Positions 1 through 7,194 are shown, counted from the stretch's first letter. The stretch is 11,342 nt of DNA from Bacillota bacterium (GCA_023399095.1 JAEWQS010000005.1:1-11342); one strand, 5' to 3'. The notes: a model not told the origin generated them from the letters alone. Numbers and translations: made by a program.

Positions 1-36
1 CGCTTCAAGGATACCCTTCGTCGAAGGGAATGTGCC

Positions 37-921
37 TCAGACCTCAAGAAACAATACCGGCGTCGCCGGAGAAAGGACATAACTTAGCATCGGTAAAAAG
101 TTGTGTTGACAATGGGGGGCAGTATACCCTGCGTGCATGCAGACACTGCCCACACTGCCGCGTGTGAACTCGTGGCCGTCAATTTTTGGCGCATGTGTGC
201 GCAGCGCTTTCATGAGCTCAGCAGCACTGACAGGGCCGCCTTCCAGCGCGCAAAGCGACTGGGAACGCCTCTGTATACCCTTGGCAAAATGGGAAAAGAG
301 GGGCTCTGTGAACTTGGCAGCAAAGTCTTCACCATCCGCAAGACCTCTGTGCATCGTATGTTCGCGACGAATAAAAAGCCTGTTGGATATAGCGGCCTTG
401 TCCTTGACTTCCTTAGCCGCGTAGTTTTTGCCCGAGGTCTCAAGTATGTAGGCGCTCGTCCTGTCAACGATCAAAAAACTGTTGTCATAGCGAAAATCCT
501 TGGAATAACCGCAGTTGCCACCCTGCCCGAACTCATCAAGCAGATTAGTAATCACGCCCAGCGCTGCTTTTGCCGTATCGGCACGCTCCAGCCCCAGCCG
601 CAGCAGATCCATACCCGTCAGCGCTTCTTTGCTGTTCTTGGCTTTGGTAAACACGGCCTCATTGCCAATGGCCACGCCAAACTCGTTGACACCCATTTCC
701 GCTCCCCAAATCCAGTCCGGCTTAAATAGCATCACGGCGTTTGTATGCGAAGTTTGCGGAATATCAATATACGTGCAGCGAAGGTGTTCATTGGTGTCGT
801 GAGCTTGAGAAGGAATAAAACGGATGATATGCGGCTCGTTTGGCTCGCGGTCGCTGTTCTTAGCGAGCATGACGGCTGACTCAGCAGAGAAAGAGGGCAG
901 AACGCAAATTGTATCACACAT
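37..921 (-). CDS. C69/secernin-family cysteine-nucleophile hydrolase (dipeptidase-like), atypical C-terminus
   Basis: Predicted N-terminal-nucleophile hydrolase of the peptidase C69/secernin type, which cleaves amide bonds, typically of dipeptides. The start is placed at the ATG at 919-921 because it gives Met-Cys-Asp-Thr, so Cys2 becomes the family's N-terminal nucleophile. A GAGG ribosome binding site lies 9 bases upstream; the frame stays open further upstream, but into promoter DNA. Family-like features are the KNSDREPNEP stretch at residues 21-30, GAEMGVNEFGVAIGNEA near 70-86, and GSVCMHAG ending near residue 265. After CMHAG the usual Q-T-T-G-S-M-like segment is not recognisable, and the protein stops at 294 residues against roughly 400 in relatives. 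A run of six G (114-119, plus strand) lies exactly where similarity fades, so a frameshift or decayed 3' end is possible. No signal peptide is seen, so it is probably cytoplasmic. It is divergent from the Rrf2 gene. Family is fairly certain, substrate unknown. Confidence 0.8.
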   Translation of the reverse strand: MCDTICVLPSFSAESAVMLAKNSDREPNEPHIIRFIPSQAHDTNEHLRCTYIDIPQTSHTNAVMLFKPDWIWGAEMGVNEFGVAIGNEAVFTKAKNSKEALTGMDLLRLGLERADTAKAALGVITNLLDEFGQGGNCGYSKDFRYDNSFLIVDRTSAYILETSGKNYAAKEVKDKAAISNRLFIRREHTMHRGLADGEDFAAKFTEPLFSHFAKGIQRRSQSLCALEGGPVSAAELMKALRTHAPKIDGHEFTRGSVGSVCMHAGYTAPHCQHNFLPMLSYVLSPATPVLFLEV

Positions 922-940
922 AGCCAGATACCTCGCATTA

Positions 941-980
941 TTATAATTGGTATTATAATAGTATAAAACAAGGCTGCTAA
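941..980 (-). promoter_or_regulatory. Candidate promoter of the C69 hydrolase gene with overlapping inverted repeat
   Basis: On the minus strand a TATAAT at 957-952 lies 17 bases from a weak TTAGCA at 980-975, about 30 bases before the hydrolase start. The same -10 box sits inside the perfect inverted repeat TTATAAT-TGGT-ATTATAA (941-958), which could be an operator. The region is very AT-rich, so chance matches are likely. The -35 box is poor. Confidence 0.35.
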
Positions 981-986
981 CAATTG

Positions 987-1027
987 GATATGATCTATTG
1001 AAATTCATATTAATCATATCGTATAAT
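987..1027 (+). promoter_or_regulatory. Rrf2 gene promoter with operator-like inverted repeat
   Basis: A sigma-A-type promoter reads TTGAAA at 998-1003, 18 bases, then TATAAT at 1022-1027, placing transcription start near 1034 and leaving a short leader to the ATG at 1062. The -35 box is flanked by an 8-base perfect inverted repeat, GATATGAT (987-994) and ATCATATC (1013-1020). The segment 1007-1019 reads ATATTAATCATAT, nearly repeated in the sulfhydrylase promoter (1506-1519). Rrf2 proteins commonly repress their own genes, so autoregulation is inferred. Confidence 0.6.
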
Positions 1028-1061
1028 ATGGTTATTATTTTTATATACAGGATGGTGGAAT

Positions 1062-1478
1062 ATGAAGATTTCGACACGCGGCCGTTATGCGCTTCGCTTG
1101 ATGGTAGATCTGACAATGGCGCGCTCGGATGAGTTTGTGACAATAAAGAGTATTGCTGCCCGTCAGGAAATATCGGATAAGTATCTGGAACAAATAATCA
1201 CAGTGCTGAGCCGTGCCGGATTCGTAAAAAGTGCGAGAGGCGCACAGGGCGGTTATAAATTAGCGCGGCCGGCGGAAGACTATACAGTGGGCATGATTCT
1301 GAGGCAGATTGAAGGCAGCCTTGCTCCGGTCGCATGCATGGAGGATGATCCGAACCAATGCCCACGTTGTGACCAGTGCGTCACGCTGGATGTCTGGAAG
1401 CAGCTTAACGATGCAATCAGCGGCGTGGTGGATCATATCACGCTTGCAGACCTTAAAGCAAAACAAAAAACGAAATAA
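1062..1478 (+). CDS. Rrf2-family transcriptional regulator with four-cysteine cluster
   Basis: Small winged-helix DNA-binding regulator (138 residues, a usual length for Rrf2). The N-terminus MKISTRGRYALRLMVDL and the wing segment RGAQGGYKLARP (about residues 59-70) are Rrf2 hallmarks; the recognition helix lies near residues 33-55. Cysteines at 92, 100, 103 and 106 (C-x7-C-x2-C-x2-C) fall where IscR-type members carry Fe-S ligands, so this protein may sense an Fe-S cluster, metal, thiol or redox state. CymR, the cysteine-metabolism Rrf2 repressor of Bacillus, lacks such a cluster. The gene ends 83 bases before an O-acetylhomoserine sulfhydrylase gene and shares a promoter element with it, so control of sulfur assimilation is the best inference. 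The ribosome binding site (GGTGG before ATG 1062) is moderate. Family assignment is secure; ligand and regulon are inferred. Confidence 0.93.
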   Translation: MKISTRGRYALRLMVDLTMARSDEFVTIKSIAARQEISDKYLEQIITVLSRAGFVKSARGAQGGYKLARPAEDYTVGMILRQIEGSLAPVACMEDDPNQCPRCDQCVTLDVWKQLNDAISGVVDHITLADLKAKQKTK

Positions 1479-1481
1479 AGC

Positions 1482-1540
1482 TTGACAACAAAACAAACCA
1501 AGGCTATATTAATCCATATAAAGAATATATGAATTATATG
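1482..1540 (+). promoter_or_regulatory. Sulfhydrylase gene promoter with operator-like repeats
   Basis: A consensus TTGACA (1482-1487) and TATATT (1505-1510) are separated by 17 bases, starting only 3 bases after the Rrf2 stop codon. The expected transcription start (about 1517) lies inside the inverted repeat CATATA-AAGAA-TATATG (1515-1531). ATATTAATCCATAT at 1506-1519 closely matches ATATTAATCATAT in the Rrf2 promoter. The layout fits a strong promoter repressed by the adjacent Rrf2 protein. The promoter is clear; the operator role is inferred. Confidence 0.75.
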
Positions 1541-1561
1541 CAATAAAAGGAGAAGCTTATA

Positions 1562-2839
1562 ATGAGTGATAGACAATACAAGTTTGAAACGCTGCAGCTG
1601 CATGTCGGGCAGGAGCAACCCGACCCTGCGACAGACGCGCGCGCTGTGCCAATCTATCAGACCACGTCATACGTTTTTGCGGACTGCGCACAGGCAGAGG
1701 GGCGTTTTAATCTCTCCCAACCGGGGAATATTTATACGCGTATCATGAACCCGACCACGGATGTTTTTGAAAAGCGTATCGCGGCACTGGAAGGCGGTAT
1801 CGGCTCGCTGGCAGTGGCAAGCGGCTCCGCTGCAATCACATATGCCATTCAGAACATCGTGCATGCGGGTGATCATATCGTATCGGCCAACACAATTTAC
1901 GGCGGCACGTATAACCTGTTTGCTCATACCTTTTCGGATTTTGGCATTGATGTCACATTTGTGAATCCTGATGAACAAGGAAGCTTTGAAGCGGCCATTA
2001 AGCCCAATACAAAGGCCGTGTTTATCGAGAGCCTTGGCAATCCGAATTGCAGCGTCATTGATATCAAAGCGGTGGCCGATATAGCGCATAAAGACGGCAT
2101 ACCGCTGATTATCGATAACACGTTTGCGACGCCTTATCTGCTGCGCCCCATTGAACACGGCGCGGATATCGTGGTTCATTCCGCCACCAAGTTTATCGGC
2201 GGTCATGGCACATCCATCGGTGGTGTCATTATCGATAGCGGCAAATTTGATTGGGCAGCTTCGGGTAAATTCCCGTATCTCACCGAACCCGACCCGAGCT
2301 ATCACGGTGTGAGATTCACAGAGGCGGTTGGTGCGGCGGCTTATATCACAAAAGCCCGCGTGACGCTGTTGCGTGACACCGGCGCGGCGCTGAGCCCGTT
2401 CAACTCGTTCCTGTTTCTTCAGGGGCTCGAAACGCTCTCGCTGCGTGTGGAGCGCCATGTGGAAAACGCGCTCAAAGTTGCTGAATATTTAAGCAAACAT
2501 CCCAAGGTTGCACGCGTCAACCATCCGGCGCTGCCGGACAGCCCGTATCACGCGCTGTATAACAAGTATTTTCCCAAAGGAGCAGGCTCAATATTCACGT
2601 TTGAGATTGAAGGCGGGGCAGAGGAGGCCAAGGCATTTATCGATAAACTCAAAATTTTCTCACTTCTCGCCAACGTGGCCGATTTGAAGTCGCTTGTGAT
2701 TCATGCGGCGAGCACCACACATTCGCAGATGAATGAGCAGGAACTGCTGGCCTCGGGCATTAAACCGGGTACGATCCGCCTCTCGGTCGGTACAGAGCAC
2801 ATTGATGATCTGCTCTATGACATAGAACAGGCGCTATAA
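1562..2839 (+). CDS. metY: O-acetylhomoserine sulfhydrylase (PLP-dependent Cys/Met metabolism enzyme)
   Basis: Predicted cytoplasmic enzyme that joins O-acetylhomoserine with sulfide (or a thiol) to give homocysteine (or methionine) in direct sulfhydrylation. The 425-residue length and the N-terminus FETLQLHVGQEQPDPATDARAVPIYQTTSY are typical of the O-acetylhomoserine branch and longer than cystathionine synthases or lyases. PLP-site features are Tyr58/Arg60 in YTRIMNPT, Asp185 in IIDNTFATP, and the Schiff-base lysine Lys210 in SATKFIGGHG. The C-terminal LSVGTEHIDDLLYDIEQAL is canonical and complete. AGGAG (1548-1552) sits 9 bases before the ATG. It follows the Rrf2 gene but has its own promoter, probably under Rrf2 control. 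A related PLP enzyme using another activated homoserine cannot be excluded, but the length and N-terminal signature favour MetY. Confidence 0.93.
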   Translation: MSDRQYKFETLQLHVGQEQPDPATDARAVPIYQTTSYVFADCAQAEGRFNLSQPGNIYTRIMNPTTDVFEKRIAALEGGIGSLAVASGSAAITYAIQNIVHAGDHIVSANTIYGGTYNLFAHTFSDFGIDVTFVNPDEQGSFEAAIKPNTKAVFIESLGNPNCSVIDIKAVADIAHKDGIPLIIDNTFATPYLLRPIEHGADIVVHSATKFIGGHGTSIGGVIIDSGKFDWAASGKFPYLTEPDPSYHGVRFTEAVGAAAYITKARVTLLRDTGAALSPFNSFLFLQGLETLSLRVERHVENALKVAEYLSKHPKVARVNHPALPDSPYHALYNKYFPKGAGSIFTFEIEGGAEEAKAFIDKLKIFSLLANVADLKSLVIHAASTTHSQMNEQELLASGIKPGTIRLSVGTEHIDDLLYDIEQAL

Positions 2840-2847
2840 AAGAGCAT

Positions 2848-2983
2848 AGGAGGCAAACAGATATCAGAATGGGTGAACTCAGAAGGTGAGCCGGGAACAA
2901 CCGTCGCTGACGACGGCTCCAGAAGCTTTCTGACGATCAACGCGCTTGACGGGACAATCATCAATCGTACTTTCGGCTATTAA
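2848..2983 (+). pseudogene. Small open frame with perfect SD but ATA codon (possible small protein or gene remnant)
   Basis: Nine bases after the sulfhydrylase stop is a perfect AGGAGG (2848-2853), and seven bases later, at normal initiation spacing, an ATA codon (2861-2863) opens 40 codons ending at TAA 2981-2983. The translation begins (I/M)SEWVNSEGEPGTTVADD and ends TINALDGTIINRTFGY, which looks protein-like. No ATG or TTG occurs in this frame; a GTG at 2873 is 19 bases from the SD. It could be a small gene using ATA, a gene inactivated by an ATG-to-ATA change, or chance. A hairpin, CCGTCG-CTGA-CGACGG (2901-2916), lies inside it without a T-tract. I recognise no family. Confidence 0.3.
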
Positions 2984-3034
2984 TTAGGTTTTGTGGTTCT
3001 GAAAAAGTCGGGTATAGGAACGGCGTTGCAAATA

Positions 3035-4177
3035 CTATTCTTCAACGCTTTTAGGCGATGCCTGCGCCTTTTTAATAAGTGGCTTCAGCTTTTTGCGACG
3101 CATGAGATAAACCGCTACGAGCAGACAAGGCAGCACGAATATAACGGGCAGTATCACCCACGGGAAAACCCGATCGGAGCTAAGCAGCTTAATCGTACCC
3201 GAGTTGCTCATAAAAGGAACCATGCATGCGATATAACCGATGGCGACAATTGGGATGACGAACTTTTTATGTGACTTAGCCTTAAATATAAGCGATAAGA
3301 CACGGGCTGCCATGAAAATATAAATCGACAGCTTGAGTACTGTTGCGGGGAACCATGCCAGTGTGTTAAAAGCTTGGAGCCGCTCCAGAAAAGTGAATGC
3401 GCTAACCTGTCTCGTATAAACATAATACGGATTCCAGGATATCTTTGCAAAATCCACGCCCAACACAGCCACTGTGGGGACAAGAATCATCACGAAGAAA
3501 GCACCAAAAAACACGAGCGCAACGCCATAGGTTTTGTTAATACTCGCTTGCTTGCCAAGATAGTATGAAAAGACGAAGAAAATTAAAATCTCAGAAAAAC
3601 GTGAAGCTGTCAGAAAAGCGCCTATATTTAAATCAAGAAAAGATGAATCTGTGAGAATGGGTTTGAATACAGAGAGATCCATGTCATTGATGCTAAAGAG
3701 AAGGAAGAAAATTATCGTCAGCATGACGAACGGCACGATAAACGTGGCAAGTCTACCAATGGTTCCCGCTCCTTTATAAGATGCATAACAAACAGGAACA
3801 ACCATAAAGAGCATAAGAGCCCATCTGGGTGTCGCTGAGAAAAGATAGGAGTTCATAAAATGGGTTGTGATCAGGGAGCATGCAATAAAGCAGTACATAA
3901 AGAAAAGTATAAATACAAAGGCCGCTGCCTTGCCTAAGATTTTGCCAATTATGGCATCAACAATTTGGTTGACTGTTAAGCCTTTGAACTTATTCATTAA
4001 AAACAGAAGAGGCGCATTGATCACCAGAATATAAACGAAGGCAAGAAGTAATACGATCCAAACATCCTGATTAGCGTTGGGCGTATTGAGTATCGGCATG
4101 AATGTATAAGGAAACACCAGCGCGCTTCCCACCGCCAACATCATGAGCTGAACTGTTGTGATTATCGGCTTGTTCAT
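3035..4177 (-). CDS. GerB-type spore germination permease-like subunit
   Basis: Integral membrane B subunit of a GerA-type germinant receptor (spore permease family, related to the APC transporters). In the inner spore membrane it binds or helps sense small-molecule germinants together with the A and C subunits. The 380 residues (family about 360-370) form about ten hydrophobic segments, from TTVQLMMLAVGSALVFPYTF near the N-terminus to VILPVIFVLPCLLVAVYLM near the end, then a basic cytoplasmic tail (RRKKLKPLIKK). Start ATG 4177 has GGAGG 7 bases upstream, inside the end of gerC, whose stop is 2 bases away, indicating translational coupling. It is last in the gerA-gerC-gerB operon. No clear intrinsic terminator follows before 2990. 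The germinant cannot be read from sequence. Confidence 0.92.
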   Translation of the reverse strand: MNKPIITTVQLMMLAVGSALVFPYTFMPILNTPNANQDVWIVLLLAFVYILVINAPLLFLMNKFKGLTVNQIVDAIIGKILGKAAAFVFILFFMYCFIACSLITTHFMNSYLFSATPRWALMLFMVVPVCYASYKGAGTIGRLATFIVPFVMLTIIFFLLFSINDMDLSVFKPILTDSSFLDLNIGAFLTASRFSEILIFFVFSYYLGKQASINKTYGVALVFFGAFFVMILVPTVAVLGVDFAKISWNPYYVYTRQVSAFTFLERLQAFNTLAWFPATVLKLSIYIFMAARVLSLIFKAKSHKKFVIPIVAIGYIACMVPFMSNSGTIKLLSSDRVFPWVILPVIFVLPCLLVAVYLMRRKKLKPLIKKAQASPKSVEE

Positions 4178-4179
4178 CG

Positions 4180-5400
4180 TTAATCCTCCGAAAATTCTGA
4201 CAATACGCTGTCTCTTATTTCACCAGTTTGGAAAACTGACGATTCTACTGATACACTTACAGTGGCTTTTGAGAAGATGTCGCTCCAATCTTTCTTGATC
4301 TTTTTCCACTGCTCCGGATGCTGAGAATGAACGCTGTTACCGAAACCAAATATATCACTTTTAAATTCAGTCTGGGCTTTTGCGATAGCTGAAACGATCT
4401 CAGGCAACAATCTCTGGTTAAATAGCCCTTCAATTTCTTTCATCACGTTCGGTTCACTCACATCTAAATCGCTGCCGTCAGCGATGATACGTATCTTGGT
4501 TTTTATTTTCACATCGATAGTGGCATTCTTGTCTTCAATCTTTGCTTTGATGTCCGATGAAGCATCCGTGACTTCACATATCACATAGCTGTCTCTTAGT
4601 GGGACAGAAATAAACGCCATGCCAATATCTCCAGTAATAATGTTGTAGGCTCGTGCTTCAATACCGTTAAAGTAACCAACCAGTTTGCCATCTTTAAAAG
4701 CGGCTAAGCCTTCATAAACGAGACTTTTTTTCGCAGTTTGGCTCTCTTCTGAAGACCCTCCGCTGCCTCCCGAAGCGCTATCACTATTTGGACTGCGCTC
4801 TTCCTTCTCAGATTTGCCAATATGGACGACGCCTGCAACGGGCTCTTTACCGTCGTCAAAAAAATCTCTTATGAAGTTTAGCGTGGGAACAAATACGGAG
4901 TTAGAAGTTACTTTCGGCTGTGAAGCCGACATGGCATTAATATACACGCCCAAAGAATCAGACAATCCAATGGAGCAATCATATATTTGTTCGGGATGTT
5001 CTCCTTTTACAATGACAATTAAAGGTGTTTCATCTGTCAGATGATCCCTTAAAAGAAAATCAAGCTCGTCTGTGATATCCTCTTTTGCAACTGATTCTGA
5101 GAATAAACGCACATGGACATGACCGCCGTAAAGGTTTTTCTCAACTTTTAAAGCACTATCAGCAATCGCTTCTCGAAACGTGTCACCATAAGACGTGATA
5201 GTGATACTGGTATTGCTGCCTTCTTCTTTGGAACTCGATTTCCCCATAAATTCAGTCACAACCTGACAGGTGTTGCCGACCTTATTATAGAGTACGCTAT
5301 TGGCAATCGCTAAATCCTTCGGCTCTTTCTTGCTCCAGCAGCCCGCAGACAAGAGCATTATGAGGATGCATATAAATAATACAAAAAGCTTTTTCGTCAT
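4180..5400 (-). CDS. Ger(x)C-type spore germination lipoprotein
   Basis: Lipoprotein C subunit of a germinant receptor, anchored to the outer face of the inner spore membrane. Residues 1-20 are a basic then hydrophobic signal peptide with lipobox LSAGC, giving lipidation at Cys21. GCWSKKEPKDLAIANS follows, the family's typical opening (G-C-W-x-x-x-E-x-x-D-L-A). The C-terminal domain has the conserved KSDIFGFG (347-354) and a Trp-rich basic helix, QWKKIKKDW (364-372). The 406-residue length is near normal. A Ser/Gly-rich stretch (about 197-222, with SASGGSGGSS) forms an unusual flexible insert between domains. It starts 9 bases after the gerA stop behind an AGGAGG-type SD, and ends 2 bases before gerB, so it is co-transcribed with both. 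Confidence 0.93.
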   Translation of the reverse strand: MTKKLFVLFICILIMLLSAGCWSKKEPKDLAIANSVLYNKVGNTCQVVTEFMGKSSSKEEGSNTSITITSYGDTFREAIADSALKVEKNLYGGHVHVRLFSESVAKEDITDELDFLLRDHLTDETPLIVIVKGEHPEQIYDCSIGLSDSLGVYINAMSASQPKVTSNSVFVPTLNFIRDFFDDGKEPVAGVVHIGKSEKEERSPNSDSASGGSGGSSEESQTAKKSLVYEGLAAFKDGKLVGYFNGIEARAYNIITGDIGMAFISVPLRDSYVICEVTDASSDIKAKIEDKNATIDVKIKTKIRIIADGSDLDVSEPNVMKEIEGLFNQRLLPEIVSAIAKAQTEFKSDIFGFGNSVHSQHPEQWKKIKKDWSDIFSKATVSVSVESSVFQTGEIRDSVLSEFSED

Positions 5401-5409
5401 AACTCCTCC

Positions 5410-7194
5410 TCACATATTGCTTCTTTTTATATTGCGCTTTTGAATTGAAGTCGGCCGGAATTTCAAAAAGCCCAGCGGAAATCGAATAAAGCTGTCTTTC
5501 ATTTCATTCTTAGAGAATGAAGACAATATGGGAATTCCATAAGACCTTGTGGATATGAGCTGAGTCAGCATGATCACATAGGCGGCGCCAATGCCGATTA
5601 GCCCCATTAGCGATCCCATCAGCCAGAAGAATCCGCGATATACCAGAACGAACTCGGTAAGATTCGGAACAATGAAGCTGCTCACTGAAGCAATTGCCAC
5701 AATAATCACTGACGGCTCGCTCACGATTCCGGCATTGACTGCTGCTTCACCCACAATCAAGGATCCGACGATGGATATCGCCGAGCCGACAGCCTGCGGA
5801 AGGCGCGTGCCGGCTTCCTTAAGGAGCTCAAACATGACAGTCATCAGCAGAATTTCCGCAGCCACCGTCATGGGCGTTTTCTGCATGGCGCTCACGATAC
5901 TGGACAAAAATATTGATGGTAACATCTCCTGATTATAGGTTATGATCGCCACGGCCAGCCCCGGAAGCATCACTGTGATAAAAAGACCGATCAACCTTAA
6001 TACACGCAAAATCGACGCGTATATTGTTCGATTATAGTAATCCTCGGAGGTATGCAGATTTTCTACAAACAGTTCGGGTATTGTCAGCGCGTGAGGTGTG
6101 CCGTTAATCAGAATAGCGACGCGTCCTTCAAGTATGCGCGCAGCGGCCACATCGGGCTTTTGCGTCAGGCCGATGCCGGAAACCGGAGAAAATGCATTCT
6201 TGCTGATATACTGCTCAATTTGCCCTGATTCCAGAACCATATCAACATCGATTTTATTAAGGTGCTTCTTAATCGCGTTAAGCACATCAAGATTCACAAG
6301 ACCGTTTATATAGACAAGCTCGACAGACGTTTTTGTCTGCTCCCCGATCGTCATATTTTCAATGACAAGCTTGGGGTTCTGAATCTTGCGACGGATCAGC
6401 GACGTATTGGTTCTGATGTTTTCGTTAAAGCCTTCTTTGGGGCCGCGGACGACGGTCTCTGCTTTTGGCTCTTCGACTGACCGCATCTGGTATTGTCTGA
6501 ACTCAATAAGATAAGCCTTGGAGCAGTTACTGTAAAAAAGAGCGACAAAACCGCCAAGCACGCTTTGAGTTAACTTGGAAATATCTTCGGCCTCTGTAAA
6601 AGTCGTATTAATGACTTTACCCACATTGCCGTCAAAATGTTCTGATTTTAACGGCCTGATGATATCTCTGTCTATGAGATCCTTGTCTGACAAGCCGTCT
6701 ACATAGACAATCAGAGCTTTATCTTTGTTAGTATCAAAGCTTTGAATGACCATATCAAAGCTGTTACTAAAAATGCCTTTTACAAATGATTCGCATTGAT
6801 CGATATCTGAAGGCGCAGACTGCTTTTTGCTTGAATCATCAGGCTGTTTGTCGCCTGAATCATCAGACTGCTTTTTGCCGGAATCTTCAGGCTGTTTGTT
6901 TCCTGAATCATCAGACTGTTTTTTGCCTGAATCATCAGGTTGCTTTTTACCGGAATCCTCAGACTGCTTGTTTCCAGAATCCTTAGGCTGGTTATCGCCT
7001 GAATCCTTAGGTTGCTTTTCGCCTGAATCCTCAGGCTGTTTGTCGCCGGTATCATCAGACTGCTTTTCACTGGTATTATCAGAACCCTCATCGAAAAATC
7101 GAGGTTGCTTTTCGCTAGTATCCTCGGTCTGCTTCTTTTCTTTAGGCTCTTTTTGCTTGTGAGCCCCTTTTTTATCTCTGTTGGACGGGTATAT
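5410..7194 (-). CDS. GerA-type spore germination protein with repeat-rich N-terminal extension and non-ATG start
   Basis: Integral membrane A subunit of a germinant receptor. The only in-frame ATG (6753) would give 447 residues and cut through the conserved segment VKGIFSNSFDMVIQSF, so the true gene must start upstream. The frame stays open to a stop at 7225-7227, without GTG or TTG. A strong SD, GGAGGAG (7208-7202), is followed by ATC (7197) and ATA (7194); ATA has the better spacing and gives 594 residues. Residues 43-122 are ten 8-residue hydrophilic repeats. Then come the N-terminal GerA domain with VVRGPKEGFNENIRTNTSLI (248-267) and GRVAILINGTPHALTIPELF (357-376), and a membrane domain with about five hydrophobic segments from residue 400. 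A basic tail ends the protein. Repeat-rich N-termini occur in other GerA proteins, such as GerIA of Bacillus cereus. It is the first gene of the gerA-gerC-gerB operon. The function call is firm; the start codon is inferred. Confidence 0.85.
   Translation of the reverse strand: MYPSNRDKKGAHKQKEPKEKKQTEDTSEKQPRFFDEGSDNTSEKQSDDTGDKQPEDSGEKQPKDSGDNQPKDSGNKQSEDSGKKQPDDSGKKQSDDSGNKQPEDSGKKQSDDSGDKQPDDSSKKQSAPSDIDQCESFVKGIFSNSFDMVIQSFDTNKDKALIVYVDGLSDKDLIDRDIIRPLKSEHFDGNVGKVINTTFTEAEDISKLTQSVLGGFVALFYSNCSKAYLIEFRQYQMRSVEEPKAETVVRGPKEGFNENIRTNTSLIRRKIQNPKLVIENMTIGEQTKTSVELVYINGLVNLDVLNAIKKHLNKIDVDMVLESGQIEQYISKNAFSPVSGIGLTQKPDVAAARILEGRVAILINGTPHALTIPELFVENLHTSEDYYNRTIYASILRVLRLIGLFITVMLPGLAVAIITYNQEMLPSIFLSSIVSAMQKTPMTVAAEILLMTVMFELLKEAGTRLPQAVGSAISIVGSLIVGEAAVNAGIVSEPSVIIVAIASVSSFIVPNLTEFVLVYRGFFWLMGSLMGLIGIGAAYVIMLTQLISTRSYGIPILSSFSKNEMKDSFIRFPLGFLKFRPTSIQKRNIKRSNM
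6829..7068 (-). repeat. Ten tandem 24-bp units encoding KQ(P/S)xDSGx repeats in gerA
   Basis: Exactly ten in-phase 24-base units encode the 8-residue pattern x-K-Q-(P/S)-(D/E/K)-D-(S/T)-G, for example KKQSDDSG, NKQPEDSG and DKQPDDSS. One further degenerate unit follows, and weaker copies precede it. The segment is charged, hydrophilic and probably disordered. Units differ by base substitutions but not length, so copy number may vary by slippage or recombination. The opposite strand is also open throughout (Ser/Cys/Phe-rich), a by-product of the repeat. Confidence 0.9.

Noticed and set aside
14..28. CCCTTCG-T-CGAAGGG hairpin after the C69 gene as a terminator
   Set aside because: No T-tract follows on the minus strand and the loop is very tight; too close to the window edge to judge.
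922..1143. N-terminal extension of the C69 frame up to ATG 1143
   Set aside because: It runs through AT-rich promoter DNA and into the Rrf2 gene, and would bury the catalytic cysteine that must follow the initiator Met.
1667..2458. 263-codon minus-strand frame inside metY
   Set aside because: Antisense shadow of a well-conserved PLP enzyme gene, with Cys/Arg/His-rich composition and no family resemblance.
2901..2916. CCGTCG-CTGA-CGACGG hairpin as a terminator between metY and gerB
   Set aside because: No T-run on the plus strand and only TTGTT on the minus strand; it also lies inside the candidate small open frame.
6780..7091. Minus-strand frame of LMIQ-type repeats
   Set aside because: It is an alternative frame of the same repeat array; the gerA frame continues into conserved GerA sequence and this one does not.
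6827..7162. Plus-strand 111-codon frame rich in Ser, Pro, Cys and Phe
   Set aside because: It is the antisense shadow of the 24-bp repeats in gerA, with no ribosome binding site.
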